A DNA stretch of 19,263 nt from assembly GCA_005888865.1 (NCBI GenBank), contig VBCL01000008.1, positions 1-19,263 on the forward strand, written 5' to 3'. Made by a program: the position numbers and the translations under genes. Under the pieces are notes generated by a model. The model made no database searches and had not been told where the DNA came from. It worked only from the letters and a program-made list of their open reading frames with translations. The stretch is from Betaproteobacteria bacterium (GTDB lineage: Bacteria; Pseudomonadota; Gammaproteobacteria; Burkholderiales; Casimicrobiaceae). This document shows positions 5,845-14,828 of this stretch, in pieces; the stretch's first letter is position 1; each line of letters opens with the position of its first letter.

Positions 5845-7710
5845 ATGTGCGGCATCACCGGTTATCTCAGCGACGACCCGCGGGCGCGCGACGCCCTCCC
5901 GGCGATGGTCTCCGCGCTCGTTCATCGCGGGCCGGACGCCGACGGCCGTTATCTCGATGGCCCGGTGGCCCTCGGCTTCCGGCGGTTGGCGGTCATCGAT
6001 ATCGAAGGCAGTCAACAACCCCTGGTCGCGGCCGACGGCGCGATTGCGGTGGTCTTCAACGGTGAGATTTACAATTTCCGCGCCCTGCGTCGCGAACTCG
6101 CCGCCGCCGGCCATGACTTTGTCACACGCGGCGACGGCGAAGTGCTGGTGCACGGCTGGCGGCAGTGGGGCGAGCGCCTCGTCGATCGGCTTTCCGGCAT
6201 GTTTGCCTTCGCGGTCTGGGACCGCGCCAAGCGCCAACTCTTTCTTGCCCGGGATCATTTGGGTGTAAAGCCGCTGTATTACGCATGGTGCGGCGGCTCG
6301 CTCGTCTTCGGTTCCGAGATCAAGGCGCTGCTGCCCTTCCCGGGGCTGCCGCGCGCGATCGATCTCGACGCGTTGGCACTCTATCTCGAATGCCAATACA
6401 TTCCGACGCCCTACAGCGTTTATCGGGAAGTGCGCAAGCTTCCGGCTGGACACTGGCTGTCAGTGCGGGACGGCAAAATCGCGACCGGCATGTTCTGGCG
6501 GCCGTCGTACGTGCCCAAGCATCGCCTGGACGGCGCAGCCGCCGTCGATGCGCTCGATGCCGAGCTGTCGCGCTCCGTCGAATCGATGCTGGTCGCCGAC
6601 GTACCGCTTGGCGCCTTCGTAAGCGGCGGCGTCGATTCCGGCGTCATTGCCGCGATCGCCGCGCGTGTTGCGGGACAGCCGATCGACAGCTTCAATCTCG
6701 GTTTCATCGGCAACGCTGTTGGCAGCGAACACGAAGAGGCCGCGCAAGTCGCGCGCCATATCGGCAGCCGACATCATTGCTTGATGCTCGCTCCCGGCGA
6801 GGTCCTTTCCGCGCTCGACCGATGGGTCGGCGTATTCGACGAACCGTTCGGCGATCAGGCGGCGCTGCCGACCATGCTGCTCGCCGAGTATGCACGGCGG
6901 AGCGTCACGGTCGTGCTCACCGGCGAGGGCGCGGACGAAGTGTTCGGCGGCTACGGCAACTACGTCAAGCGGATGCGAGAGGAGCGCGTCACCGGACCCC
7001 TCGGCATGCGGGGCTCGCCGCTCGCCTGGCTCGCGCGGCGTCTGCCCGGGCGGCTAGCGCGCGACCGCGTCCTGAAAGCGCTCGCCGAGCCGAAGTCGCG
7101 GCGCTACGCGACGATCCCCAACATTTTCGATTCGCTCCTGCGCGGCGAGTTTTTCACCGATGCGTTTCGCGCCGCCACCAGCGCCCGGATCGCCGATCGC
7201 GCCGAAATCTACTTCGACGAATGCGATTCGCCATCGTACCTCGATCATCTGCTCAACATCGACGCGCGACTGTGGCTGCCGGATGACCTGCTCGTGAAAG
7301 TCGACCGGGCAACGATGGCATTCTCGCTCGAAGCGCGCGTTCCCTATCTCGATCATGCGTTCTATGGCTGGTGTGCCCAGCTCGACCCCGGCGTGAAGGT
7401 ACGCTGGGATCAGCGCAAGCTCATCTTGAAAAAGCTTGCCGAACGCTATTTGCCGCCCGCGATCGTGCACCGGCCGAAGCAAGGATTCATGATGCCACTC
7501 GAGAGGTGGCTGGCGGGCGAGCTGAAAGACGAGGTTTCACGCACGCTCGGGCCAGCCGGCCTGGCGCGGCGCGGATTGATCCGGCCGCAGGCGCTCGAGC
7601 GGCTGATCGGCTCGCATTCGTCAGGACGCGGGAATCACGCCATGCGTCTCTGGGTGCTCATGGTCCTCGAGCGCTGGTTCGAGCATTACGAGCCCGATTT
7701 CGCACTCTAG
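5845..7710 (+). CDS. asnB: Asparagine synthase (glutamine-hydrolysing)-like amidotransferase
   Basis: The 621-residue enzyme joins a class II glutaminase domain to an ATP-dependent synthetase domain. The mature N-terminal nucleophile is Cys2 (MCGITGY). The glutamine pocket motifs are RGPDADG (28-34), FNGEIYNF (71-78) and GDGEVL (96-101). The synthetase half has the pyrophosphate loop SGGVDS (260-265), LTGEGADEVFGGY (358-370), EARVPYLDH and HRPKQGFMMP. It hydrolyses glutamine and passes ammonia to an adenylated carboxylate, either free aspartate or a sugar carboxylate. Its place between glycosyltransferases suggests the latter: proteins of this family such as WbpS in Pseudomonas aeruginosa are linked to O-antigens with amidated uronic acids. 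That role is inference, and a housekeeping asparagine synthetase cannot be excluded. The next gene starts 16 bases downstream. Confidence 0.9.
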   Translation: MCGITGYLSDDPRARDALPAMVSALVHRGPDADGRYLDGPVALGFRRLAVIDIEGSQQPLVAADGAIAVVFNGEIYNFRALRRELAAAGHDFVTRGDGEVLVHGWRQWGERLVDRLSGMFAFAVWDRAKRQLFLARDHLGVKPLYYAWCGGSLVFGSEIKALLPFPGLPRAIDLDALALYLECQYIPTPYSVYREVRKLPAGHWLSVRDGKIATGMFWRPSYVPKHRLDGAAAVDALDAELSRSVESMLVADVPLGAFVSGGVDSGVIAAIAARVAGQPIDSFNLGFIGNAVGSEHEEAAQVARHIGSRHHCLMLAPGEVLSALDRWVGVFDEPFGDQAALPTMLLAEYARRSVTVVLTGEGADEVFGGYGNYVKRMREERVTGPLGMRGSPLAWLARRLPGRLARDRVLKALAEPKSRRYATIPNIFDSLLRGEFFTDAFRAATSARIADRAEIYFDECDSPSYLDHLLNIDARLWLPDDLLVKVDRATMAFSLEARVPYLDHAFYGWCAQLDPGVKVRWDQRKLILKKLAERYLPPAIVHRPKQGFMMPLERWLAGELKDEVSRTLGPAGLARRGLIRPQALERLIGSHSSGRGNHAMRLWVLMVLERWFEHYEPDFAL

Positions 7711-7726
7711 AAGGCCAAGGAGCCTG

Positions 7727-8881
7727 ATGCGCCCACTGTCGATTGTCCATACGGAGAACTCCTGCGGCTGGGGCGGGCAGGAGATCCGTATCCTCACCGA
7801 ATCGCGCGGTTTTCTCGACCGCGGTCACCGCGTCACGCTCCTTGCCCCGCCGGAGGCGCCGATCGTAACGGCGGCGCAGCGCCTGCGCGTGCCCGTGATC
7901 CCGCTGCCGCTGCGCAAAAAGCGCCTGTCGGATCTGCGGGCGCTGCGGCAATGGCTGGTGGCGCATCGCGCCGACGTCGACATCCTCAACACGCACAGCT
8001 CCACGGATAGCTGGCTCGGCGCGATCGCCTGCGCGACCATGCGCGATCCACCGCCCATTGTGCGCACGCGGCACCTGTCGACGACCGTCCACAACCGGAT
8101 TGGCACGCGCTGGCTGTACGTGCGCGCCAACGCGCATATCGTCACGACGGGCGAAGCGGTCAAACGCAAGCTGGCGCGCGAGAACCGCATTCCCCTCGAG
8201 CGCATGACTTCGATCCCGACCGGCATCGACCTCGCCCGTTATGTGCCGGGCGATCCGCATTCGGCACGCGCCCGGCTGCGATTGCCGGACCGTCCCACGC
8301 TCGGTATCGTCGCTACGCTGCGCGATTGGAAGGGCCACGTCTACCTGTTCGACGCGATCGCCGGCGACCGAGCGGCGTGGGCAGACTGGCAAATCCTGGT
8401 CGTGGGCGACGGACCCGATCGCGCGCTGCTCGAGGCCCATGTCGTGCGCGCCGGCCTCGGCGATCTCGTGCGCTTCGCCGGCCAGCAGGATGACGTGGTG
8501 CCCTGGCTGCAGGCGCTCGACCTGTTCACGCTGCCGTCGTACAGCGAAGAGGGCGTGCCACAGGCAATCATGCAGGCGATGGCGTGCGAGATCGCAGTGG
8601 TCTCGACGCCGGTCGGCGGCATCCCCGAGGCACTCGATGCCGGCGTGACGGGTCTCAGCGTGGCGCCGCGCTCCGCCGAGGCGCTTGCCGCGGGCCTCGC
8701 CCGACTGCGCGACGATGCGGCGCTGCGTGCCCGTTTTGGCCGCGCCGCGCGGGCGCGCGCAGTACGCGACTTCGGCATCGAGCCGATGCTCGACCGCATG
8801 GAAGCGGTCTTCCGGTTTGTCCTGGAGCCGGGTCCGTTTGATGCGCCGGAGCGGACGTCTGCGGTCAGACCGCGAAGCTAA
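7727..8881 (+). CDS. Glycosyltransferase family 4
   Basis: The 384-residue GT-B fold transferase has a well-formed N-terminus: IVHTENSCGWGGQEIRI, in which the glycine-rich loop GWGGQE (14-19) is the family 4 acceptor/donor loop. The segment RTRHLSTTVHNRIGTRWLY follows, then a C-terminal donor domain with LGIVATLRDWKGH and the active-site region SYSEEGVPQAIMQAMACEIAVVSTPVGGIPE. It probably adds a hexose or N-acetylhexosamine during O-antigen or core assembly; the sugar cannot be told from sequence. The start is supported by AAGGAG at 7717-7722, four bases before the ATG. This is the last plus-strand gene of the locus, and its TAA overlaps the stop codon of the converging ligase gene. Confidence 0.9.
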   Translation: MRPLSIVHTENSCGWGGQEIRILTESRGFLDRGHRVTLLAPPEAPIVTAAQRLRVPVIPLPLRKKRLSDLRALRQWLVAHRADVDILNTHSSTDSWLGAIACATMRDPPPIVRTRHLSTTVHNRIGTRWLYVRANAHIVTTGEAVKRKLARENRIPLERMTSIPTGIDLARYVPGDPHSARARLRLPDRPTLGIVATLRDWKGHVYLFDAIAGDRAAWADWQILVVGDGPDRALLEAHVVRAGLGDLVRFAGQQDDVVPWLQALDLFTLPSYSEEGVPQAIMQAMACEIAVVSTPVGGIPEALDAGVTGLSVAPRSAEALAAGLARLRDDAALRARFGRAARARAVRDFGIEPMLDRMEAVFRFVLEPGPFDAPERTSAVRPRS

Positions 8882-10163
8882 CCTGCCGCCGCGGCGGCGC
8901 GCACGCCGATCGCGCGCTCGAGACGCGCGCCATAACCGAGCAGCATCGCACAAAGCGCCCAGAACTCCTTCGCATTGCTCCGGATCAGAAAATCATCGGT
9001 CAAGTTCTTGACGAGGAATCCAACGAGCATCGCGAGGCCGACCAGACCAATCAGCGCGAGCGCATCGTCGCGCGCGCGCAGGAAACCGATGAAACGCCAC
9101 CCGAGCGCCGCCAGTAGCGCGATGAAGGCGATGAGTCCGAAGACGCCGATCTGCAGCCATTGGCTCGCGAAGAGGTTATGCGCGTGCGACAGGGTCGGGT
9201 CGTGCAAGGCGACCCGCAGCTCGTCCTGCAGGATCGACTTGCCGAATCCATAGCCGATCCATGGATGTTCGCCGATGCGCGCCGCCGTGAAATCCCACAG
9301 GCGAAGCCGCGGGTCCTCGGCGAACGTCTGCGCCACGCTCGTATCCGCCGGAAAGCTCACCCGCGCGCGTTCTTGCGCGACGTCGGCGAAGAAGAATCCC
9401 AATACGAGAAACAGCGCAATCAGCGGCGGCAGCCAGCGCAGCGTCGCGCGGGCGAGGCCCGCGCGCCAGCGCAACGCAGCCAGGATCGAGGCAGTCGCAA
9501 ACACTGCCGCCAACGCGATCCACACCATCCGATTGTCCGAAAGGCGGGCGGCGACGAGCAGCACCGTAAGCAGCGCTGCGGCAATCGCCAACGTTCTCCT
9601 TCCGGCGCCGAACCCGATCGGTGCCGGCGCAAGAAGCGTGATGAACAGCGGCGCGACCAGGACGAGATAGGTCGAAAACGCGCCCGCGCCGGCGTGCCAG
9701 CGCGCAGGGTCCCATCCCTCGGCGGAGGCAGCGAGGGCGGCGGCGAGCGTGGCCAGGACGAAAAAGCTCACCAACACGACCACGACGAGGCGTCGCCATG
9801 CTTCGCGGTCGGAGGTCGCGATATAGAAGGTCGCCATCGTCAGCAATCCCCACGCCAGCTCGTGGCGAAATTCTCCGAGCGTGTACGCCAGGTGGACCGA
9901 CCACAAAGCCGACGCCAGCGCGCAGCCCGACCACACCAGGAGAGCCACGAGTATCGCGATGCCGGGCGAGGGAACGGACGCGCTCCGCCCCGACCGGCTC
10001 AACAACAGGGCTGCGAGCGCGAGCGTTGCGCTGGCCCCGAAGGCGATCGAGCGTGCCGCCGTCGCCCAGCCGCCGTCGCCCAGCCCGTAGGCAGCAGCGC
10101 AAGATATGCCCCGGCAGCGATAAGCAACGCGTGGCGAAGCCTTCCCGGCAATGGATCAACCAT
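8878..10163 (-). CDS. O-antigen ligase/polymerase-like membrane protein, frame broken by a 14-bp tandem duplication
   Basis: This polytopic inner-membrane protein is of the WaaL/Wzy type, which ligates or polymerises undecaprenyl-linked glycans on the periplasmic face. The Wzy_C-type region is seen in RLWDFTAARIGEHPWIGYGFG, then HAHNLFASQWLQIGVFGL, near the C-terminus. As written the gene is out of frame. From the ATG at 10163 translation reads MVDPLPGRLR and a first membrane helix, then shifts and stops at 10001-9999 after 54 residues. The remaining 375-codon frame opens only from a TTG at 10005. The shift falls on two perfect tandem copies of a 14-bp unit (10056-10083). Removing one copy joins the two frames into exactly 423 residues and continues the membrane helices (TGWATAARSIAFGASATLAL). 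The stop codon overlaps that of the converging plus-strand gene. Ligase versus polymerase cannot be decided from sequence alone. Confidence 0.85.
10055..10085. repeat. Tandem repeat, 14-bp unit, 2.2 copies, inside the ligase gene
   Basis: The unit ccgccgtcgcccag occurs at 10056-10069 and again, with no difference, at 10070-10083, with one extra matching base on the left and two on the right. Fourteen is not a multiple of three, so unit copy number sets the reading frame: one or four copies keep the ligase gene open, while two or three break it. The downstream frame is fully coding, so the change appears recent. Confidence 0.95.
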
Positions 10164-10177
10164 CGCCGCACCGGTCG

Positions 10178-11170
10178 TCAATGACCACCGATCGCGACTG
10201 GCGGGGGCGACTGGCGCGGGCCGCCACGCAGCGGTGCAAGAGACGTGCGCACGGCGCTCTCCACCACGGCGACCGGCAGATTGCGAACATCTTCGCGTGC
10301 TCCGTAAAGCGGGACGTGCCGCAGCAGCGGATTCGGCGAGCGGCACGCTTGTCGCAGTATGCCTTGGCGCGGGTCCGACCAGAGAGAAATGACGTCGAGC
10401 GGAAACGCAACGTCGAGATAATAGGTCATCGTCAGCACGCCGCTGTCCGGCGCAACAAGCAACCGGCAGCGGTTCTTGATGATCGACATCAGCTCCGCGA
10501 AATCGGTCCTGCCGCGCAGGTCGCTGATGTTGGCGCCTTCATAAGGTTGCTCCGTCGTGCATCCAAGAATCACCCAATGCACGTCGTCCACCTCTCCGAA
10601 ACGCGCGAAGAGCGCCTGCCATGCCGCTGCCGGCCAGTCCTTGACGTAACCATAGTATCCCGCGGTTTCCGAGTGAACATGCGCTCCGATGACGATCCGT
10701 TCCCGCAGCACGGTCAATGCGCGGTCGGCGTGGACGTCCCATTTCGGATTCCAGGACAACGTGGGTGGGTATTCGTGGCGCCTGCCCTCCAGCCAGCGGT
10801 TGGGATCCGGATAGTCAAAGACGGTGCCAAACGCGTCGAAATCGATGCCCAGCGCGGCGCAGGCGCGGGAGAGATCGATCCGCGCTTCGCGCTGCAGTCC
10901 GGGGATAACGTAGACTTCGTCGATGCCTGTCAGCTCGAACGGCTCCTTCAATTCCTCACGCGTGATGACCGCGATGCGTGCGCCCGGCGCTTCGCGCCGA
11001 ATGCGCGCAAAGAGCGGAACGAGGCACAGCGCAACGTCGCCCATTCCGCGATTCCAGTAGAACAGGAAGGCGTTGCGCCGCTCGTGCCGCGACCGGGCGA
11101 GTGCGTGGTCGAATGCCGTGCCAAATGCACGATCGGAGAGCCGACGCGCGATGCTCTTCAGGCTGGGCAT
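10178..11170 (-). CDS. Glycosyltransferase family 9-like protein
   Basis: The 330-residue protein carries a family 9-like N-terminus, FYWNRGMGDVALCLVPLFARI (about 37-57), comparable to the G-x-GD loop of heptosyltransferases. A C-terminal donor-site-like APDSGVLTMTYYLDV follows, in which the usual small-residue helix is altered by two Tyr. Between them are unusual segments (DYPDPNRW, HVHSETAGYYGYVKDWP) that I do not recognise from WaaC, WaaF or WaaQ. The donor is therefore uncertain and the protein may have a specialised role. No signal peptide or membrane span is evident, consistent with a cytoplasmic, membrane-associated enzyme. It lies 33 bases after the MsbA-like gene and 14 bases before the ligase start, clearly in the same transcription unit. 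Confidence 0.72.
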   Translation of the reverse strand: MPSLKSIARRLSDRAFGTAFDHALARSRHERRNAFLFYWNRGMGDVALCLVPLFARIRREAPGARIAVITREELKEPFELTGIDEVYVIPGLQREARIDLSRACAALGIDFDAFGTVFDYPDPNRWLEGRRHEYPPTLSWNPKWDVHADRALTVLRERIVIGAHVHSETAGYYGYVKDWPAAAWQALFARFGEVDDVHWVILGCTTEQPYEGANISDLRGRTDFAELMSIIKNRCRLLVAPDSGVLTMTYYLDVAFPLDVISLWSDPRQGILRQACRSPNPLLRHVPLYGAREDVRNLPVAVVESAVRTSLAPLRGGPRQSPPPVAIGGH

Positions 11171-11203
11171 GGCTTGTCTTGCTAAGGCCGTGAAAATCGC
11201 AAG

Positions 11204-12940
11204 TCAGGCCGCCGACTCTCGGAACTGCCGTTGCGCAAGCCGCGCATAGGTCCCGGCACGCGCCAGCAACTCGGCGTGCGTACCCTGCTCGACGATGCGG
11301 CCCTGCTCAAGCACAATGATTCGATCGCAGTGCACGACCGTCGACAGCCGGTGCGCGATGACGATCGTCGTGCGCCCGCGCATCAGCGTCTCGAGGGCGG
11401 TCTGGATCAGCGCTTCGGACTCGGTGTCGAGTGCCGAAGTCGCTTCGTCGAGGATCAGGATCGGCGCGTCCTTCAGTATCGCTCGGGCGATCGCGATCCG
11501 TTGCCGCTGGCCACCCGACAACCGGATGCCGCGCTCGCCCACGATGGTCTCGAAGCCATCGGGTTGTGCCCGGATGAAGTCGAGTGCGTTCGCCGCCTCG
11601 GCAGCACGCTCGATCGCCTCGTGTGGCGCGCCAGCCATCATCCCGTAGGCGATGTTGGCCGCGATTGTATCGTTGAAAAGCACGATCTCCTGACTGACGA
11701 GCGAGATCTGCCGCCGCAACTCCCGCAGATGTATCGTGGAAAGATCCTGGCCATCGAGCAGCAGTCGGCCCTCGGTCGGCGCGTAGAAGTGCGGGATCAG
11801 GTTGATCAGCGTCGTCTTGCCTCCGCCGCTGGGACCGACGACCGCGACCGACTCCCCGGGGGCGATGACGAGATCGACCCCGGACAGCGCCTGCGGCGCT
11901 TCGGGGCTGTAGCGCTTGGTGACACCCTCGAAGCGAATCTCGCCCCGCACCCGGCCCAGATCGACCGTCCCGGTATCCACTTCCGGCGGCTCGTCGATAA
12001 GGGCGAACACACTCGCTGCGGCGGTGAGCCCGCGCTGGACGGTCGCGGTCACGTTACTGAGCGTCTTGAGCTGATTCAACAGATGCAGCAGGGCGAGCAC
12101 GTAGGTCACGAAGTCTCCGGCACCGTAGTTGCTTCCCGCACTCTGCCTTATCGCGATCCACAAGATCGCCCCGACGGCGAAGGAGACGATGATCTGATTG
12201 ATCGGCGTGCCGAGCGCGGCGGCGGCCGCCTGCTTCGCCATCGCCACCCGGAGCCTGTTCGACGCCGCTCGCAGGCGATCGCTTTCGTACGTCTCGCCGC
12301 CGAACACCTTGACGATGCGATGGCCGCCGATGGCCTCCTCCAGCACGTGGGTGAGGACCGCGGTCCGGTCCTGAACCAGACCGGCCACCCGCCGGAGCCG
12401 CCTGTTGATCTTCTGGATCGTCAGCCCGACCAGCGGAAAGGCGAGGAACGCGATCAGCGTCAGCTGCCAATTGATGTACAGCAGATAGCCCAGCATGAAC
12501 GCGATGGTCAGCGTATTGCGGATGCTGACGGTCACCGCCTCGGAGGCCGCGGCGGCGACCTGCTGCGCATCGAACGTGACCCTGGAAAGAAGCAGGCCGG
12601 ACGACGTGGCGTCGTAGAACGACGTTGGCATCCGGAGCAGGTGATCGGCGGCGTTGCAACGCAGGTCGAACACGACGCGGGAGCCGATCCACGCCAGTCC
12701 GTACTCGCTGATGTACGAGCCGATGCCGCGCAGGACGAACACGCCCACGATCGCGAGCGGCAGGTAAATGGCCGCATTGGCCTCAACAGAGCCCGCAGTC
12801 CCGAAGCTGTTCAGCATCGGCTGCACGATGCGCAGCATCATCACGTCGGTCGACGCGACCACGAGCATGCCGACCGTGGCCAGCGCGAAGATCGCGCGGT
12901 AGGGGCGCACGTACCCCAGTAACCTGCGGTAGAGCTTCAA
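11204..12940 (-). CDS. msbA: MsbA-type ABC exporter (lipid A-core or lipid-linked glycan flippase)
   Basis: This half-transporter of 578 residues has an N-terminal six-helix membrane domain and a C-terminal ATPase. The ATPase shows Walker A GPSGGGKTT (about 369-377), the signature LSGGQRQR (about 472-480), Walker B ILILDEAT (about 493-500) and the switch histidine in AHRLS (about 526-530). MsbA flips lipid A-core across the inner membrane using ATP as a homodimer. I place the start at TTG 12940, four bases after the stop of the CapD-like gene. This gives KLYRRLLGYVRPYR at the N-terminus and a length close to E. coli MsbA (582). An ATG at 13057 would add 39 Arg/Ser-rich residues read out of frame inside the upstream gene. 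Its place inside a glycan locus without a visible Wzx leaves open a PglK/Wzk-like role in flipping undecaprenyl-linked glycan. Confidence 0.88.
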   Translation of the reverse strand: MKLYRRLLGYVRPYRAIFALATVGMLVVASTDVMMLRIVQPMLNSFGTAGSVEANAAIYLPLAIVGVFVLRGIGSYISEYGLAWIGSRVVFDLRCNAADHLLRMPTSFYDATSSGLLLSRVTFDAQQVAAAASEAVTVSIRNTLTIAFMLGYLLYINWQLTLIAFLAFPLVGLTIQKINRRLRRVAGLVQDRTAVLTHVLEEAIGGHRIVKVFGGETYESDRLRAASNRLRVAMAKQAAAAALGTPINQIIVSFAVGAILWIAIRQSAGSNYGAGDFVTYVLALLHLLNQLKTLSNVTATVQRGLTAAASVFALIDEPPEVDTGTVDLGRVRGEIRFEGVTKRYSPEAPQALSGVDLVIAPGESVAVVGPSGGGKTTLINLIPHFYAPTEGRLLLDGQDLSTIHLRELRRQISLVSQEIVLFNDTIAANIAYGMMAGAPHEAIERAAEAANALDFIRAQPDGFETIVGERGIRLSGGQRQRIAIARAILKDAPILILDEATSALDTESEALIQTALETLMRGRTTIVIAHRLSTVVHCDRIIVLEQGRIVEQGTHAELLARAGTYARLAQRQFRESAA

Positions 12941-12944
12941 GGCG

Positions 12945-14828
12945 TCAGCGCGCCCGCTGGGTAAGGCGCGGCGCGACCGGAACGACGACTGCCGCGGTCG
13001 GCCCGGGCGGGACGTACTCGGGGATCCACGCCTTGAGCCAGGCACGTACTTCGGCATCGCCTGCTGCGCGGTCGCGCTCCAGCCACGCGATCACCTGGTC
13101 GATGGCGTCCGCGCCGGTCGAGCGCGCCTGCGCGATGAAAAGCTTGGGATGCGGCGTGGCGAGCCTCGCTTCGTCGGAGGCGAGCGGCTCCTCGAAGAGC
13201 TTCTCCCCGGGCCGCAGGCCGGTGAACACCACGCGGATGCTGTCCGGATCTGCGCCGGAAAGCCTGATCATGTCGCGCGCGAGGTCGAGAATGCGCACCG
13301 GCTCGCCCATGTCGAGCACCAGCACTTCCCCGCCCTTGCCCATCAGCCCCGCCTGCAGCAGCAATTGGGTGGCCTCGGAGAGCGACATGAAATAGCGCGT
13401 GATCTCGGGATGGGTGACGGTCACCGGTCCGCCGCGCGCGATCTGCTCGCGGAAACGCGGAATTACGCTACCGGCGCTGCCAAAGACGTTGCCGAAACGC
13501 ACCATGACGAATTGGGTGCCGCCATTTTGCAGGCTCTGGCAGATCACTTCGCCGAGCCGCTTCGACGCACCCATCACGTTGGTGGGATTGACCGCCTTAT
13601 CGGTCGAGACGAACACGAATTTTTCGACTTTCGCCGCCACCGCCGCGCGCGCGAGCACCCACGTACCGTAGGCGTTGTTGCGCACCGCCTGCCACGCATT
13701 GGTCTCCTCCATCAACGGGACGTGCTTGTATGCGGCAGCGTGGAAGATCACCGACGGCCGTTCGCGGGTGAGGATCTGGTCGACCAGCGCCGCATGCTTG
13801 GCGTCGCCGACGATCGTCACCACCGGCAGATCGGGGAACTCGTCATCGAGCGTTTGCTGAATCTGGTAGAGCGCGTACTCGGACAACTCGAGCAGCGCCA
13901 GTCGCGACGGCCGGTAACGCGCGATCTGCCGGCAAAGCTCGGCGCCGATCGACCCACCCGCGCCAGTGACCAGCACGACCCGATCGCCGAGCCATTCTCG
14001 CAACCCTGCGGTGTCGAGCACTACCGGATCCCTGCCCATGAGATCGTCGAGCTCGATGTGCCGAATGGTCGTGAGCTGCGAGCGTCCGCTGATGAGGTCC
14101 TCGTATGACGGCACCGTGAGCGCCTCGAGCCCCGCCGCGGCGCACACCTCCGCGACGCTCCGGCGCACGCCGTGCGCGGCGGAGGGCAGAGAGATGATCA
14201 CGGTGCGCACGCCATAGCGGCGCGCCCACACCGGCAACTCGGAAATGGGGCCCAGAACGCTCACGTTGCGGAGCATCCGACCCTGCTTGGCCCGGTCGTC
14301 GTCGAGAAGGCCGACGACGCGCCACTGGCGGCTGTGCGCCAGCTCCTTGGTGAGCCGGGCGCCGGCTTCCCCGGCACCGAGGATCAGCACCGGCTCGCCC
14401 AGCGCGGCGAGCGGGCTATAGAGCCGATGCTCCTTCCAGATGCGGTAAGTGAACCTGCTGCCTGACATGAGGAAGGTCAGCGCGAGGGGGTAGAGGATGA
14501 GCACGCTGCGAGGGACCACCGAGGTCAGGCGAAGCATGACCAGTACGACCGGGATCGCCACCGCGCCCAGCCCGGCCGCCAAGACGATCCGTTGCAGGTC
14601 CGGCAAGCTCGCGAAGCGCCAGAGACCGCGATACAAGCCGAACGCCAGGAATATGCCGGCCTGTAGCGGCAGGATCCATGCCAGCGTGCGCCACATGTCC
14701 GAGAGCTGCGGCTCGTACAGCTCCATGTTGGAGCGCAGCCAATACAACCCCGTCCAGGCGATCGCTGCTGCACATACGTCGTGCACGAACGCGAGCCAGA
14801 CTCGCCAGTTAGCACTTACTTTCCTCAA
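12945..14828 (-). CDS. Membrane-bound nucleotide-sugar dehydratase/epimerase (WbpM/CapD/FlaA1 family)
   Basis: The 627-residue protein converts UDP-GlcNAc-type nucleotide sugars, typically by 4,6-dehydration. About four transmembrane helices fill residues 1-130. A first Rossmann-like domain follows with LILGAGEAG (148-156), then the catalytic short-chain dehydrogenase domain with VTGAGGSIG (287-295). The active site shows STDKAVNP (408-415) and MGASK (419-423). Met stands where most relatives of the wider superfamily have Tyr, as in the long WbpM-type enzymes. The start is TTG at 14828: GAGGA lies seven bases upstream and the first membrane helix begins at once, while the next ATG (Met35) would remove that helix. 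The start lies inside the end of the preceding WecA-like gene, a 20-base overlap that points to translational coupling. WbpL-WbpM pairing is known from Pseudomonas O-antigen loci. Confidence 0.92.
   Translation of the reverse strand: MRKVSANWRVWLAFVHDVCAAAIAWTGLYWLRSNMELYEPQLSDMWRTLAWILPLQAGIFLAFGLYRGLWRFASLPDLQRIVLAAGLGAVAIPVVLVMLRLTSVVPRSVLILYPLALTFLMSGSRFTYRIWKEHRLYSPLAALGEPVLILGAGEAGARLTKELAHSRQWRVVGLLDDDRAKQGRMLRNVSVLGPISELPVWARRYGVRTVIISLPSAAHGVRRSVAEVCAAAGLEALTVPSYEDLISGRSQLTTIRHIELDDLMGRDPVVLDTAGLREWLGDRVVLVTGAGGSIGAELCRQIARYRPSRLALLELSEYALYQIQQTLDDEFPDLPVVTIVGDAKHAALVDQILTRERPSVIFHAAAYKHVPLMEETNAWQAVRNNAYGTWVLARAAVAAKVEKFVFVSTDKAVNPTNVMGASKRLGEVICQSLQNGGTQFVMVRFGNVFGSAGSVIPRFREQIARGGPVTVTHPEITRYFMSLSEATQLLLQAGLMGKGGEVLVLDMGEPVRILDLARDMIRLSGADPDSIRVVFTGLRPGEKLFEEPLASDEARLATPHPKLFIAQARSTGADAIDQVIAWLERDRAAGDAEVRAWLKAWIPEYVPPGPTAAVVVPVAPRLTQRAR

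Noticed and set aside
9160..10392. A 410-codon plus-strand frame opposite the ligase gene
   Set aside because: Dominated by Arg, Gln and Asp as expected for the antisense of a membrane protein gene; no motifs.
11231..12922. A 563-codon plus-strand frame opposite the MsbA-like gene
   Set aside because: Antisense shadow of a clear ABC exporter gene; composition rich in Asp, Arg, Gln and His with no domain.
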